39,412 nucleotides of DNA from assembly GCF_022712275.1 (NCBI RefSeq), contig NZ_JALAGU010000010.1, forward strand, positions 1 through 39,412, written 5' to 3'. Under the pieces are notes generated by a model that saw only the letters and a list, made by a program, of their open reading frames with translations, was not told the DNA's origin and did no database searches. Of this stretch, positions 1 to 8,323 are shown piece by piece (position 1 is the stretch's first letter; every line of letters starts with the position of its first letter). Origin of the DNA: Corynebacterium sp. Its GTDB lineage: Bacteria; Actinomycetota; Actinomycetes; Mycobacteriales; Mycobacteriaceae. The position numbers and the translations under genes are program-made.

Positions 1-147
1 CAGTGGGGGCAGTCATTCTAGTTGGGGAACTGGGGGTGGCTTCACGGCCAATTCCAAGGTTGCCTGGAGAACTGTCGCAGTCTCCGGGGCCAGTATGGTC
101 TACACAGAAGCGTCACAGGCAGTAATCACGATGAATGGAGATGTCCG

Positions 148-1551
148 ATGGCGGACAACGGCAGCGCAGGCAACGGTAACAGCACCGGGAGAACCGGAGG
201 ATCAGACGACAACCGTTACCCGGCCCAGTGGGGCCAGGGTGGTCAGGAACAGCAGCGCCCCCCGTACCCCGGTCAGACCTATCCCGGTCAGTCGTACCCG
301 GGTCAGTTCGGCCACGCCGAGTACGCCGCCGGGTCCACGGGCCACCCCGGCTACCCGGGCTATCCTGCGGGCCAGGGGTCGGCCGATGCAGCCGGGCAGG
401 ACGCCACCTCCGTTCAACCGGAGGTCCCCGGGAACGAGACCACTCCACCGAAGTCCCCCCGCCGTTTCTCTACGCCTGTCGTCGCCGGCATGGTGGTCGC
501 AGTGGCTGTCGCCGCCAGTGCACTGACCGGCGTCATCATGAACAACACCGGCTCCGGCGGATCGTCGGACGGCACCACATTCTCGACCCAGGTCGTCGGC
601 GACCGTGAGCAGACCTCCTCCACCCCCGAGGACGGCACTATCGAAGGTGTCGCCGAGAAGGTGCTGCCCAGTGTCGTCTCCATCCAGGTCACCAGCGGCC
701 AGAGCGGTGCCGAGGGCTCCGGTTCGATCATCAGTTCCGACGGCATGATCCTCACCAACAACCACGTTGTCGCAGAGGCTGAGGGGCGCGGCGCGCAGAT
801 GACCGTGACCACCAACGACGGAAAGCAGTACGAGGCGGAGGTCGTCGCGACAGACCCGCAGACCGACATCGCCGTTATCCAGGCGAAGGACGCCTCCGAC
901 CTCACCCCGATCACCATCGGTGACCCGGATTCCCTCCAGGTCGGTCAGTCGGTCGTCGCCGTCGGTTCGCCGCTGGGACTGTCCTCGACCGTCACCACCG
1001 GCATCGTCTCCGCCAAGGACCGTCCGGTCCAGGCCGGCGGTGAGTCCGGCGGTGAGGCCTCGCTCATCGACGCCATCCAGACGGACGCCGCGATCAACCC
1101 CGGTAACTCCGGTGGTGCGCTGGTCAACCTCAACGGTGAGCTCGTCGGCATCCCGTCGGTCATCGCCACGCTCGGCGGCACCGGGGAAGAGTCCGGTTCC
1201 ATCGGTCTTGGCTTCGCGATCCCCGCCGACCAGGCCATGGACACCGCCAAGCAGCTCATCGACACCGGCAGTGCCACCCACCCGGTGATCGGTGCACAGG
1301 TCGACACCCGTGAAACCACCGGCGGCGGTGCGGTCATCGCCGAGGTCACCGGGGGCGGTCCGGCGGAGGAGGCCGGTCTGAAGTCCGGCGATGTCGTGAC
1401 CAAGGTCGATGACCGTCTGGTCGACAACGGGGTCAGTCTCATCGCCGCGATCCGCTCGCACAACGTGGGCGACGAGGTCACTCTCACCGTCACCGACGGC
1501 AACGGCGGGAACGAACATGAGATCAAGGTCACGCTTTCCGCATCCGAATAG
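148..1551 (+). CDS. htrA: HtrA/PepD-like membrane-anchored serine protease with PDZ domain
   Basis: Envelope quality-control protease of the DegP/HtrA (S1C) family, 467 aa. A cytoplasmic N-terminus (1-108) rich in Gly, Pro, Gln and Tyr carries repeated YPGQ units. One membrane segment spans about 110-131, followed by an extracytoplasmic trypsin-like domain. The triad is His206 (TNNHVV), Asp240 (DPQTDIAV) and Ser321 (NPGNSGGA). A PDZ domain covers about 375-465. The ATG at 148 is preferred because GGAG lies 7 nt upstream; the reading frame stays open further upstream but without a good start. Position directly before moaB and mscL matches mycobacterial pepD, where the MprAB two-component genes precede it; those would lie left of this window. 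It probably handles misfolded proteins under envelope stress. Family assignment is secure; substrates are unknown. Confidence 0.93.
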   Translation: MADNGSAGNGNSTGRTGGSDDNRYPAQWGQGGQEQQRPPYPGQTYPGQSYPGQFGHAEYAAGSTGHPGYPGYPAGQGSADAAGQDATSVQPEVPGNETTPPKSPRRFSTPVVAGMVVAVAVAASALTGVIMNNTGSGGSSDGTTFSTQVVGDREQTSSTPEDGTIEGVAEKVLPSVVSIQVTSGQSGAEGSGSIISSDGMILTNNHVVAEAEGRGAQMTVTTNDGKQYEAEVVATDPQTDIAVIQAKDASDLTPITIGDPDSLQVGQSVVAVGSPLGLSSTVTTGIVSAKDRPVQAGGESGGEASLIDAIQTDAAINPGNSGGALVNLNGELVGIPSVIATLGGTGEESGSIGLGFAIPADQAMDTAKQLIDTGSATHPVIGAQVDTRETTGGGAVIAEVTGGGPAEEAGLKSGDVVTKVDDRLVDNGVSLIAAIRSHNVGDEVTLTVTDGNGGNEHEIKVTLSASE

Positions 1552-1618
1552 TATGGTCATGTAGAACAGAGCTCGCCACGCGAACACCACAATTCCGAGG
1601 GTCGGGAGGACCACCGAA

Positions 1619-2272
1619 ATGACTGAAGGAACCACCACCGGAGCCAGAGTCGACGGACTGCTGCGCGTCCGGGGAGTGGAGGATCTCGACGCTGACGAAC
1701 AGGCCTCCTACGACCGGTTGGATGCCGAGGTCACCGAACCCGATGACTCCGTCTTCCTCAGTCTCGACGAGCAGGAGGACCGTCGCGACAGTAAGGCGGC
1801 GCGGCACTCCCTGCTCCATGCGCTCGTCGTCCTCGTCGCCGACCGGGTCACCCCGGGCGACCAGTCCGGCGAACTGGTCGCCGAACTCCTCTCCGAGGAG
1901 GATTTCATGGTGGATGCCGTACTGACCGTGGACTGTTCCCGGGACAGTGTCCGCCAGGCCCTGGAGACCGCCGTCGTCGGCGGCGCGGATCTCGTCATCA
2001 CCGTCGGCGGTACCGGCGTCGGTCCTCGTGACCTCACCCCGGAGGCCACCCGCGATGTCCTCGACCGTCGGATCCCGGGCCTGTCCGAGGCCCTGCGGTC
2101 TTCGGCGATGGCCTGCAATGCGATGGACGGCGGACTGTCCCGCGGTGTCGCGGGTGTGTCCGGCTCGACGGTCGTGGTGAACCTGGCGTCCTCCCGTGCG
2201 GCGATCCGCGACGGTATGGCCACGCTGTGCCCGCTGGCGCGCTACATCGTCGGTGAGTTGAACCAGGCGTGA
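1619..2272 (+). CDS. moaB: MoaB/Mog-family molybdopterin-binding protein
   Basis: A 217-aa protein with the MoCF_biosynth fold, which adenylylates molybdopterin before metal insertion or acts as its homologue. The signature GGTGVGPRDLTPE is present near residues 129-141, as is the downstream MACNAMDGGLSRGVAGV segment. The N-terminal ~60 residues are an acidic extension not part of the usual MoaB core. The ATG has GGAGG about 9 nt upstream. It lies 67 nt after htrA in the same direction, the pepD-moaB2 arrangement of mycobacteria. Whether it serves molybdenum cofactor synthesis or another role is not visible, because no other moa genes are nearby. Confidence 0.88.
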   Translation: MTEGTTTGARVDGLLRVRGVEDLDADEQASYDRLDAEVTEPDDSVFLSLDEQEDRRDSKAARHSLLHALVVLVADRVTPGDQSGELVAELLSEEDFMVDAVLTVDCSRDSVRQALETAVVGGADLVITVGGTGVGPRDLTPEATRDVLDRRIPGLSEALRSSAMACNAMDGGLSRGVAGVSGSTVVVNLASSRAAIRDGMATLCPLARYIVGELNQA

Positions 2273-2462
2273 CGGGGGACCCGGGCGTGCGCGGCCGACG
2301 GCGGCGCCGGAGCGTCGGCGTCCTGGGCAACGCCCACGACGCTGACGGCGCGCCACCGTCCCCGGTACAGAGGAAACCCCGGCCGCCGCAGGATGCGGTG
2401 ACCGGGGGACAGGGGGAGGGATTCAGCGAGAACTTCTGGCGGGAGCAGCGTCCACCGCACTG

Positions 2463-2486
2463 GTGAGCCCCTCCGGGGCCGCTCAC
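2463..2486. terminator. possible bidirectional hairpin between convergent moaB and mscL
   Basis: GTGAG (2463-2467) pairs with CTCAC (2482-2486), and the inner CCCC (2468-2471) can pair with GGGG (2475-2478) with a small bulge. It sits between two convergent genes. No T-tract follows, so intrinsic termination is only a possibility. The rest of the 224-nt gap shows nothing else recognisable. Confidence 0.3.
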
Positions 2487-2496
2487 TGCAGGAATG

Positions 2497-2967
2497 CTAT
2501 CCCGCGGAGTGGCGTCCGGTCTCCGGTTCGGTGCCCTCGGGGATGTCGTTGGACGGTGTGGAGACACCGCTCTGTGCGGCCATCAGGTCGCGGATCTCGA
2601 TGAGCAGGTCGGTCTCGGTGGCGGTGGCCGCCTCCTCGGAGTCCTGGCCCTTCTTCTTCGCCGCTGCTTCGGCCATCTTGTTGATCGGCATGACGATGAT
2701 GAAGTAGACCACCGCGGCGATGATGAGGAAGTTGATCACGGCCGAGAGAATCGCGCCGAGGTCGATGGTGGTCGACGCGTCGCCGGACTTGATCCGCCAG
2801 GCGAGGCCCTCGACGTCGCCGCCACCGCCGAAGACGTTGATGATCGGCTGGATCAGGTTGTCGGTCAGCGCGGTGACGATCGCCGTGAACGCGGCACCGA
2901 TGATGACACCGGTGGCGAGTTCGATGACGTTGCCCCGCATGATGAAGTCTTTGAAGCCCTTGAGCAT
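2497..2967 (-). CDS. mscL: large-conductance mechanosensitive channel MscL
   Basis: Homopentameric inner-membrane channel that opens under high membrane tension to release solutes on hypo-osmotic shock; 156 aa. The N-terminus MLKGFKDFIMRGNVIELATG is the MscL amphipathic helix followed by TM1 (about 15-45). TM2 is at about 75-98 (AVINFLIIAAVVYFIIVMPI), then a basic AAAKKKG cluster and a cytoplasmic C-terminal helix (ETDLLIEIRDLM). GAGGAG precedes the ATG by about 8 nt. It stands alone, convergent with moaB. Functionally it is the efflux counterpart of the BetP uptake system encoded in the same window. Confidence 0.96.
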   Translation of the reverse strand: MLKGFKDFIMRGNVIELATGVIIGAAFTAIVTALTDNLIQPIINVFGGGGDVEGLAWRIKSGDASTTIDLGAILSAVINFLIIAAVVYFIIVMPINKMAEAAAKKKGQDSEEAATATETDLLIEIRDLMAAQSGVSTPSNDIPEGTEPETGRHSAG

Positions 2968-2999
2968 TGTGGGTTCTCCTCGGGAGGTGTTGTTAGGGG

Positions 3000-3677
3000 T
3001 CAGGGACGGACACTACCGTCTGCGATGTCGGTCCGGAAGGTTCCGGAGTCGGTCACCACCACGTCCACCGTGATGTCGAACGCCGTCGCGGGGACGGCGA
3101 CGCCGAATTCCTCATGGTCCACGACAGCTATCAGTCTGTCATGGTTTTCACCTGTTGACATGGATGCTGCAAAGGTGCGGTCGTAGAAGCCACCGCCCTG
3201 GCCCAACCGTGCTCCGTCATTCCCCACGGCCAGCGCGGGAATGATGACGGTGTGTACCCGGGCGAGAAGGTCACCGGTGTTCACCGGCGTGTCTCCCTCG
3301 GCCGGTACCGGTTCCCGGATCCCGAAGGCTCCGGAGCGGGTGTGCTTTACGCCACGCCATTTCACCCACCGGAGTGAGGCACCGGGACCGGCCACCACCG
3401 GCAGCCAGACTTCGCGACCTGTGGAGGCGAGTGACTCGGGGAGGTCGCTGCCGCCGGGTTCGCCGGGCAGTGGGTCATAGGCGGCGACGGCCCGGGGCGG
3501 CCCCGGCCTGTCGCGGCGGTCCAGTTCGGCGGTCAGATGGTCGAGGACGGCTCCGTCCCGCGCGTCGCGGTCGGGGAGCCGGTGCGTCCGGTCCAGTCGG
3601 ATCCGGGCCCGCAGTGCGGTCTTGGCGCCCGCCGCGTCGTCTACCGCGTCGTCCGCAGTATCGGCCGAAGTATCCAT
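3000..3677 (-). CDS. fthC: 5-formyltetrahydrofolate cyclo-ligase
   Basis: Converts 5-formyl-THF to 5,10-methenyl-THF with ATP, recovering folate from a storage or inhibitory form; 225 aa. The diagnostic substrate/ATP motif GQGGGFYDR is present in the second half, and the N-terminal K-x-x-LR-x-R-I helix follows an Asp/Ala-rich leader. The ATG at 3677 is chosen because a TAGTCT -10 box ends 8 nt upstream and no Shine-Dalgarno is seen, so the mRNA is probably leaderless. The frame remains open upstream into the galU region, which is not credible coding. It is divergent from galU, as in mycobacteria. Confidence 0.9.
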   Translation of the reverse strand: MDTSADTADDAVDDAAGAKTALRARIRLDRTHRLPDRDARDGAVLDHLTAELDRRDRPGPPRAVAAYDPLPGEPGGSDLPESLASTGREVWLPVVAGPGASLRWVKWRGVKHTRSGAFGIREPVPAEGDTPVNTGDLLARVHTVIIPALAVGNDGARLGQGGGFYDRTFAASMSTGENHDRLIAVVDHEEFGVAVPATAFDITVDVVVTDSGTFRTDIADGSVRP

Positions 3678-3685
3678 ACCCCCGG

Positions 3686-3691
3686 AGACTA
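3686..3691 (-). promoter_or_regulatory. -10 box for leaderless fthC
   Basis: TAGTCT on the minus strand ends 8 nt before the ATG of the cyclo-ligase, fitting the actinobacterial TANNNT -10 consensus with transcription starting at or beside the start codon. Confidence 0.5.
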
Positions 3692-3827
3692 GTCCGCCCA
3701 TCCCACCCCCCCCGGAAAGGAAGGGCAGGGGTGGTGTGCGGGGGACGGGACACAGAATTTCTGCGGACACGTGGTTGAATCGGGGGTATGTCGGCGCGCT
3801 CACCACACCCGGACCGGTAACGGCCGG

Positions 3828-3833
3828 TACTCT
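3828..3833 (+). promoter_or_regulatory. -10 box for leaderless galU
   Basis: TACTCT ends 7 nt before the galU ATG (3841). The intervening TCTCCCC has no ribosome binding site, so a leaderless transcript is likely. Confidence 0.5.
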
Positions 3834-3840
3834 TCTCCCC

Positions 3841-4785
3841 ATGACTGCTGATAACTCTCTCCATGACGGGGGCCTGCGCACTGTTGTGGTGCCGGCCGCA
3901 GGCCTGGGAACACGTTTCCTGCCGGCGACCAAGACGGTCCCCAAAGAACTGCTTCCGGTCGTCGACACGCCCGGTATCGAACTCATCGCCAGGGAGGCGG
4001 CCCAGGCGGGTGCCTCCCGTCTCGCGGTGGTGACGGCCCCCCGCAAGCAGGGGATCATGGCCTATTTCGACCAGGACGAACTGCTCGAGTCGACGCTGGA
4101 GTCCCGTGGCAAGACCACGCAGCTGGAGAAGGTCCAGGCAGTGAACACCCTGGTGGACGCCGTCGCTGTCAACCAGGACCGGCCACTGGGCCTCGGTCAT
4201 GCCGTGGGCTGTGCCGAGACCGCCCTGGATGATGACGAGGACTGCTTCGCCGTTCTGCTGCCGGACGACCTCGTGCTGCCGTTCGGCGTCCTCAACGAGA
4301 TGCTGGAGGTGCGCCGCCAGTTCGGCGGGACCGTGCTCTGTGGCTTCGAGGTCCCCGAGGACGAGGTGTCGAACTACGGTGTCTTCGATCTCGAGGAGAC
4401 CGAGGAAGGTGCCGGTTCCCAGGTCCGTAAGGTCAGGGGAATGGTCGAGAAGCCGGATACGGAGGACGCCCCCTCAACCGTCGTCGCCGCCGGCCGCTAC
4501 CTGCTCGACCGCACTATCTTCGACGCGCTGCGTAGAATCGAGCCGGGCAAGGGCGGTGAGTTGCAGCTCACCGATGCCATTGAACTGCTCATCACCGAAG
4601 GCCACCCGGTCCATGTCTACATCCACCAGGGCGGACGTCATGATCTCGGTAACCCCGGTGGCTACATCCGGGCCTGTGTCGACTTCGCCCTCAACGACGA
4701 CACCTACGGCCCGTCCCTGCGTCAGTGGCTCGGCACTCGCCTTTCCGCGGACGCCGTGTCCCATGCCGAGGTGCCCGCCGAGTAG
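3841..4785 (+). CDS. galU: UTP-glucose-1-phosphate uridylyltransferase
   Basis: Makes UDP-glucose from UTP and glucose-1-phosphate, feeding envelope polysaccharides, trehalose and galactan precursors; 314 aa, usual length. The N-terminal nucleotide loop VVPAAGLGTRFLPATKTVPKEL is characteristic, followed by LPVVDTPGIE. The catalytic region includes LGLGHAVGCAE, LPDDLVLP, VEKPDTEDAPS and the C-terminal HDLGNPGGYIRA. The ATG at 3841 directly follows the -10 box. It begins the galU-glp-rimJ-glpR series on the plus strand, conserved across Mycobacteriales. Confidence 0.96.
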   Translation: MTADNSLHDGGLRTVVVPAAGLGTRFLPATKTVPKELLPVVDTPGIELIAREAAQAGASRLAVVTAPRKQGIMAYFDQDELLESTLESRGKTTQLEKVQAVNTLVDAVAVNQDRPLGLGHAVGCAETALDDDEDCFAVLLPDDLVLPFGVLNEMLEVRRQFGGTVLCGFEVPEDEVSNYGVFDLEETEEGAGSQVRKVRGMVEKPDTEDAPSTVVAAGRYLLDRTIFDALRRIEPGKGGELQLTDAIELLITEGHPVHVYIHQGGRHDLGNPGGYIRACVDFALNDDTYGPSLRQWLGTRLSADAVSHAEVPAE

Positions 4786-4795
4786 CGGCCCTCTC

Positions 4796-4801
4796 TAGGA
4801 T
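4796..4801 (+). promoter_or_regulatory. possible -10 box upstream of glp
   Basis: TAGGAT lies in the 78-nt galU-glp gap, which would place a transcription start about 55 nt before the GTG, with GAGGA near the start acting as ribosome binding site. No clear -35 is visible. Confidence 0.3.
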
Positions 4802-4863
4802 GGTGCAGAAGGTGGACGGACCGTCCGCCGGAACAGTGTCGGCCACAGGAAAGTTCGAGGACC

Positions 4864-6144
4864 GTGAAGAGCGTTGAGGAGCAGTTGGCGGCGGTGACCG
4901 CTGCGGCAGTCACCCCGGAGCCGGTGCGTACCGCCATTTCCGAGGCGCTGGGCCTACGGTGCGCCGAACAGGTCGAGTCGGAGACCAGCCTCCCCGGCTT
5001 CAACCAGGCTGCCGTCGACGGTTTCGCCGTGCGCGCGGTGGACATCCGCCAGATCCTCAACGGCGGTTCTGGCGCAGGATCCGGATCGGGTGGCTCCGAC
5101 GACGCGTCCTCTCCGATGCTTCCGGTGGTCGGCGAAGTCACCGCCGGGTCCCATCGCCCGGTGCGCCTGCAGCCCCGGCAGGCTGTCCGGGTGCAGACCG
5201 GTGCTCCGCTACCGACATTGGCGGACGCCGTGCTGCCGCTGGACTGGGCGTCCCAGGACGGACGCCGCATCGAACCGCTCTACGGGGTCAGCCCCGGACA
5301 GTTCGTCCACCGTGCCGGTTCCGATGTCCAGCCCGGTGACGTGGTCGTCGAGGACGGTGCCGTCATCGGTGCTGCCCAGGTCGGGCTGCTTGCCGCGGTC
5401 GGCCGCTCGAAGGTGCTCGTGTACCCGCGGCCGCGGGTCTCGGTGCTGTCCTTCGGCCCGGAGCTCGTCGACATCGACCGTGATCCGGCCCTCGGCCAGG
5501 TCTTCGACGTCAATTCCTATGCGCTGGCCGCGGCTGGTCGGGAGGCGGGAGCGGACGTCAACCGGGTCGGCGTCCTCAACGGGGAACCGCGTCGGCTGCG
5601 CGAGATCATCGAGAGTCAGCTCATCCGGTCGGAGATCCTCGTGATCTCCGGTGGCGTGGGTGGTGCCGCCAGTGATCGGCTGCGGGAGGTTCTCGAGGAC
5701 CTCGGTGACATGGACATTTCGCGGCTGGCGATGCACCCGGGCTCGGTCCAGGGCTTCGGCACGCTCGGTGCAGACCGCACCCCGACCTTCCTGCTGCCGG
5801 GCAACCCCTCGGCGGCGCTGGTCTCCTTCGAGGTCCTGGTCCGCCCGCTGATCCAGATTCTCCGCGGTCGTCGGGAGACGATGCGGCGCACCGTACAGGC
5901 ACGCACCATCGCCGCGATCGAGTCTGCGCCGGGACGCACCGGCTACCTGCGCGGTCAGCTGATGCGCGACCGCGGAACCCGTGAGTTCCTCGTCGATCCG
6001 CTCGGTGCGGTCGGCGGCGGGGAACCGGGTCACCTGCTCGGCAGTCACGGCCAGGCGAACTGTCTGGTCGTCCTGCCGGGGGACCGGACCAGGGTGGAGC
6101 CGGGCGAGATCGTCGACGTCATGTTCCTGACGAACCAGTCGTGA
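4864..6144 (+). CDS. glp: MoeA-family gephyrin-like protein (probably divisome protein Glp)
   Basis: A 426-aa MoeA/gephyrin-fold protein. N-terminal domain: LPGFNQAAVDGFAVRA; then VRVQTGAPLPTLADAVLPLDW, the MPT-binding-like segment SGGVGGAASDRLREV, PGNPSAALVSFEVLVRP and a C-terminal domain IV. A Gly/Ser-rich insert (about 60-75) interrupts the N-terminal part. The usual MoeA loop SGGVS-x-G-D-x-D is altered here to GGAASDR. In Corynebacterium the MoeA paralogue between galU and rimJ/glpR has been described as Glp, which binds FtsZ and the membrane receptor GlpR. The same neighbours here make that role likelier than molybdenum insertion, which is inference. The start is GTG at 4864. Confidence 0.82.
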   Translation: MKSVEEQLAAVTAAAVTPEPVRTAISEALGLRCAEQVESETSLPGFNQAAVDGFAVRAVDIRQILNGGSGAGSGSGGSDDASSPMLPVVGEVTAGSHRPVRLQPRQAVRVQTGAPLPTLADAVLPLDWASQDGRRIEPLYGVSPGQFVHRAGSDVQPGDVVVEDGAVIGAAQVGLLAAVGRSKVLVYPRPRVSVLSFGPELVDIDRDPALGQVFDVNSYALAAAGREAGADVNRVGVLNGEPRRLREIIESQLIRSEILVISGGVGGAASDRLREVLEDLGDMDISRLAMHPGSVQGFGTLGADRTPTFLLPGNPSAALVSFEVLVRPLIQILRGRRETMRRTVQARTIAAIESAPGRTGYLRGQLMRDRGTREFLVDPLGAVGGGEPGHLLGSHGQANCLVVLPGDRTRVEPGEIVDVMFLTNQS

Positions 6145-6151
6145 GACGACC

Positions 6152-6790
6152 GTGATCGACAGGCATCCGGGCTGGCCCGCCCGCACCCCCAAGGCGCGCT
6201 GCACCGCTGGCCAGGTGCAGCTGCGTCCGCTGCACCGTCGTGACGGAAAGCGCTGGTCGCGGTACCGGGTCGCCGACGAGCATCTGCTGCGTCCGGTCGA
6301 GCCGACGGTGCCGGGCGACTGGCATGAGGCGCACGCCCCGCAGATGTGGCGTTCCACGGTGGGTGGGTTGCTCGACATGGCCCGACACGGCGTGGTCCTG
6401 CCCTTCGCCATCGAGGTCGACGGTGAGTTCGCCGGCCAGCTCACGCTGGGCAACGTCCAGCACGGTGTGGTGTGCAGCTGCTGGATCGGGTACTGGGTGT
6501 ACTCCGGCTTCGGCGGTCGAGGAGTGGCGACGGCGGCGGTCGCGCTCGGTACCGACCACGCGATGCGGCAGGTCGGAATGCACCGGGTGGAGGCCACGGT
6601 GCTGGAGGACAATGCGGCGTCGCGGAGGGTGTTGGCCCGCACCGGTTACCGCGAAGAGGGCAGACTGCAGCGCAACCTGCACATCAACGGTCAGTGGCGG
6701 GACCACCTCCTTGTCGCGCAGACCGTGGAGGAGACCTCCGGCGGTGTCCTCGCCGGATTGCAGGCGTCCGGCGTGCTTCCCGCCCCCTGA
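6152..6790 (+). CDS. rimJ: RimJ-like GNAT N-acetyltransferase
   Basis: A 212-aa acetyltransferase of the RimJ/RimL subgroup, which transfers acetyl from acetyl-CoA to N-terminal or side-chain amines, often on ribosomal proteins. Visible GNAT elements are QVQLRPLHRRD at the N-terminus, FAIEVDGEFAGQLTL, the acetyl-CoA loop SGFGGRGVATAAVALG, and MHRVEATVLEDNAASRRVLARTGYREEG. It starts with GTG 7 nt after the glp stop, so it is probably translationally coupled and in one operon with glp and glpR. The real substrate is unknown. Confidence 0.88.
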   Translation: MIDRHPGWPARTPKARCTAGQVQLRPLHRRDGKRWSRYRVADEHLLRPVEPTVPGDWHEAHAPQMWRSTVGGLLDMARHGVVLPFAIEVDGEFAGQLTLGNVQHGVVCSCWIGYWVYSGFGGRGVATAAVALGTDHAMRQVGMHRVEATVLEDNAASRRVLARTGYREEGRLQRNLHINGQWRDHLLVAQTVEETSGGVLAGLQASGVLPAP

Positions 6791-6875
6791 GTCACGGGAG
6801 ACAACACCGGTTACGTATTTTCTCCGGCGCGCCTGATGCCGTGAGAAGCGGAGCACACGTACCCTCGTGGTCACC

Positions 6876-6881
6876 TAGTCT
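6876..6881 (+). promoter_or_regulatory. possible -10 box for glpR
   Basis: TAGTCT lies 65 nt before the glpR GTG, in a 156-nt gap after rimJ. A start here would leave a leader containing GAGAGGAA as ribosome binding site. No strong -35 is visible. Confidence 0.3.
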
Positions 6882-6946
6882 GATGCCGGGCACGTATCCG
6901 GTACAGGCACACTGTCCGTGATCCCGGTGAGAGGAATACGTCCCCC

Positions 6947-8290
6947 GTGTCCAGCTCCCTCAGTTCCGTCGTCCTCATCGGTGTGGTGTGGCTTCTCATC
7001 ATCACCACACTGTTCGTCCGCCGTCATTCTCCGGTGCGCCGGACGTCGAAGGCCCTGTCCGAGACCCGGGTGGTGCACGAGGGCGGGACCGGGATCGAGC
7101 GGTCCCGACGCCGTCCGCTGCCCGCGGAGAGTCTCTACCGTGCCGATCCCGACGCCGATCTCGAGCTGGTGGAGGCGGAGCCGGAGCAGGTGGTCATCGA
7201 CGACACCCGTGACGATTCCTACGACGACATCCCGGATGTCGCCCCGCCGCTGCCTGTGCCTTCCGTGATCGAGGGTGACGTGGTCGAGTACCGGACGCAG
7301 GACGACGTCGACACCGGTGAGTTCGCACCCGTCAGTGCAGAGATCGCAGAGGACGCCGAGGACGCAGAGGACGCAGAGGACGCAGAGGACGCAGAGGACG
7401 CCGAGGACACCGATGTTGACAGCGCCGTGGACGCCGACTTCCCGGTGGACGGGGACACCACCGGGGACGATGACGCCGTCGCTGAGCTGCCTGTCGTCGA
7501 GGCTGAGGTTGAGGCTGAGGTTGAGGCTGAGGTCGAGGCTGAGGCTGAAGAGATGGACGACGTGGAGACCGGGGACGACCGTGAGCCTGTCGCTGACATC
7601 GTGCCGGACGAGCCGGTCCGCCGCTTCGCCGTGGTGGACGAGGCCTACATCCGTGGCGGCGACATCGACGTCTCGGTGGGCACCGACGATGAACTGCTGG
7701 TCGTCAAGGACACCACGGAGGAGTCCGACGAGGACGCCGCCTACTTTGACGACGAGATCACCGAGGACGACATCGATTACCTGGCGAGCCGCCAGGGCCG
7801 CGGTATCTACAACCCCGTGGCGTCCCGACAGCTTGCCGAGCAGCGTCAGTCCCGGCGTCGTCGCGTCCTCATGGTGCTGGTTGTCGTGACCGTCCTGTCC
7901 CTCATCGGGGCTGTTGCGCTGTCCGGTTCGCTGTGGATCGTCACCCTGCTGGGTGCGGCGCTGACCGGCATGTACCTCTATTCGCTGCGCAAGCAGACAC
8001 TCGCGGAGCGGGAACTGCAGCACCGGCGTCTCGCACGGATGCGCCGGGCCCGGCTCGGTGTGCGCAACACCGACGACCGTGAACTGGGCGTCCCCGACCG
8101 GTTGCGTCGACCCGGTGCCGTCGTCGTCGAGAGTGACGACGCCGACCCCGAGTTCGCCGCCCTGGAGTACGCCGACGTCACCTTCGCCGGCTACGACGAT
8201 GTGCCGGACACCGACGACGGCTACTACGACGCCTACGACGACGGCTACGGGCACCCCGGCGACGGGCATCCGACGGTCCGCGTGGTCTGA
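6947..8290 (+). CDS. glpR: GlpR/SepX-like membrane protein of the divisome, repeat-expanded
   Basis: A 447-aa membrane protein. TM1 (about 5-23, SSVVLIGVVWLLIITTLFV) is followed by a basic stretch (RRHSPVRRTSK). A long very acidic cytoplasmic region contains EDA and VEAE repeats (about 135-200). The motif SRQGRGIYNPVASR leads to two close membrane helices (about 305-347) and a C-terminal tail rich in Asp and Tyr. This matches Rv0996-like proteins, described in Corynebacterium as GlpR, the receptor of Glp. Its place two genes after glp supports this. The protein is longer than the M. tuberculosis homologue, mainly through the acidic repeats. It starts with GTG at 6947 after GAGAGGAA. Confidence 0.8.
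   Translation: MSSSLSSVVLIGVVWLLIITTLFVRRHSPVRRTSKALSETRVVHEGGTGIERSRRRPLPAESLYRADPDADLELVEAEPEQVVIDDTRDDSYDDIPDVAPPLPVPSVIEGDVVEYRTQDDVDTGEFAPVSAEIAEDAEDAEDAEDAEDAEDAEDTDVDSAVDADFPVDGDTTGDDDAVAELPVVEAEVEAEVEAEVEAEAEEMDDVETGDDREPVADIVPDEPVRRFAVVDEAYIRGGDIDVSVGTDDELLVVKDTTEESDEDAAYFDDEITEDDIDYLASRQGRGIYNPVASRQLAEQRQSRRRRVLMVLVVVTVLSLIGAVALSGSLWIVTLLGAALTGMYLYSLRKQTLAERELQHRRLARMRRARLGVRNTDDRELGVPDRLRRPGAVVVESDDADPEFAALEYADVTFAGYDDVPDTDDGYYDAYDDGYGHPGDGHPTVRVV
7349..7411 (+). repeat. 7 x 9-bp tandem repeat (Glu-Asp-Ala) inside glpR
   Basis: Seven tandem copies of GAGGACGCM, the last one GAGGACACC, encode consecutive Glu-Asp-Ala units. Near-identical copies suggest recent slippage, and a change in copy number would stay in frame. 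Confidence 0.9.
7496..7543 (+). repeat. 4 x 12-bp tandem repeat (Val-Glu-Ala-Glu) inside glpR
   Basis: Four copies of GTYGAGGCTGAG encode Val-Glu-Ala-Glu and lengthen the same acidic cytoplasmic linker as the 9-bp array upstream. Confidence 0.9.
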
Positions 8291-8323
8291 CACAGGTCCC
8301 TCCCGGGGTAGGCTGTCATCATC

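Noticed and set aside
4864..6144. Annotation as a simple molybdopterin molybdenumtransferase
   Set aside because: Neighbours rimJ and glpR and the altered loop favour the divisome paralogue Glp. MoeA function is not excluded, but it is the weaker reading.
7349..7543. Short regular repeats considered as a CRISPR array
   Set aside because: Units of 9 and 12 bp are directly adjacent without spacers, lie in frame within glpR and encode acidic peptides.
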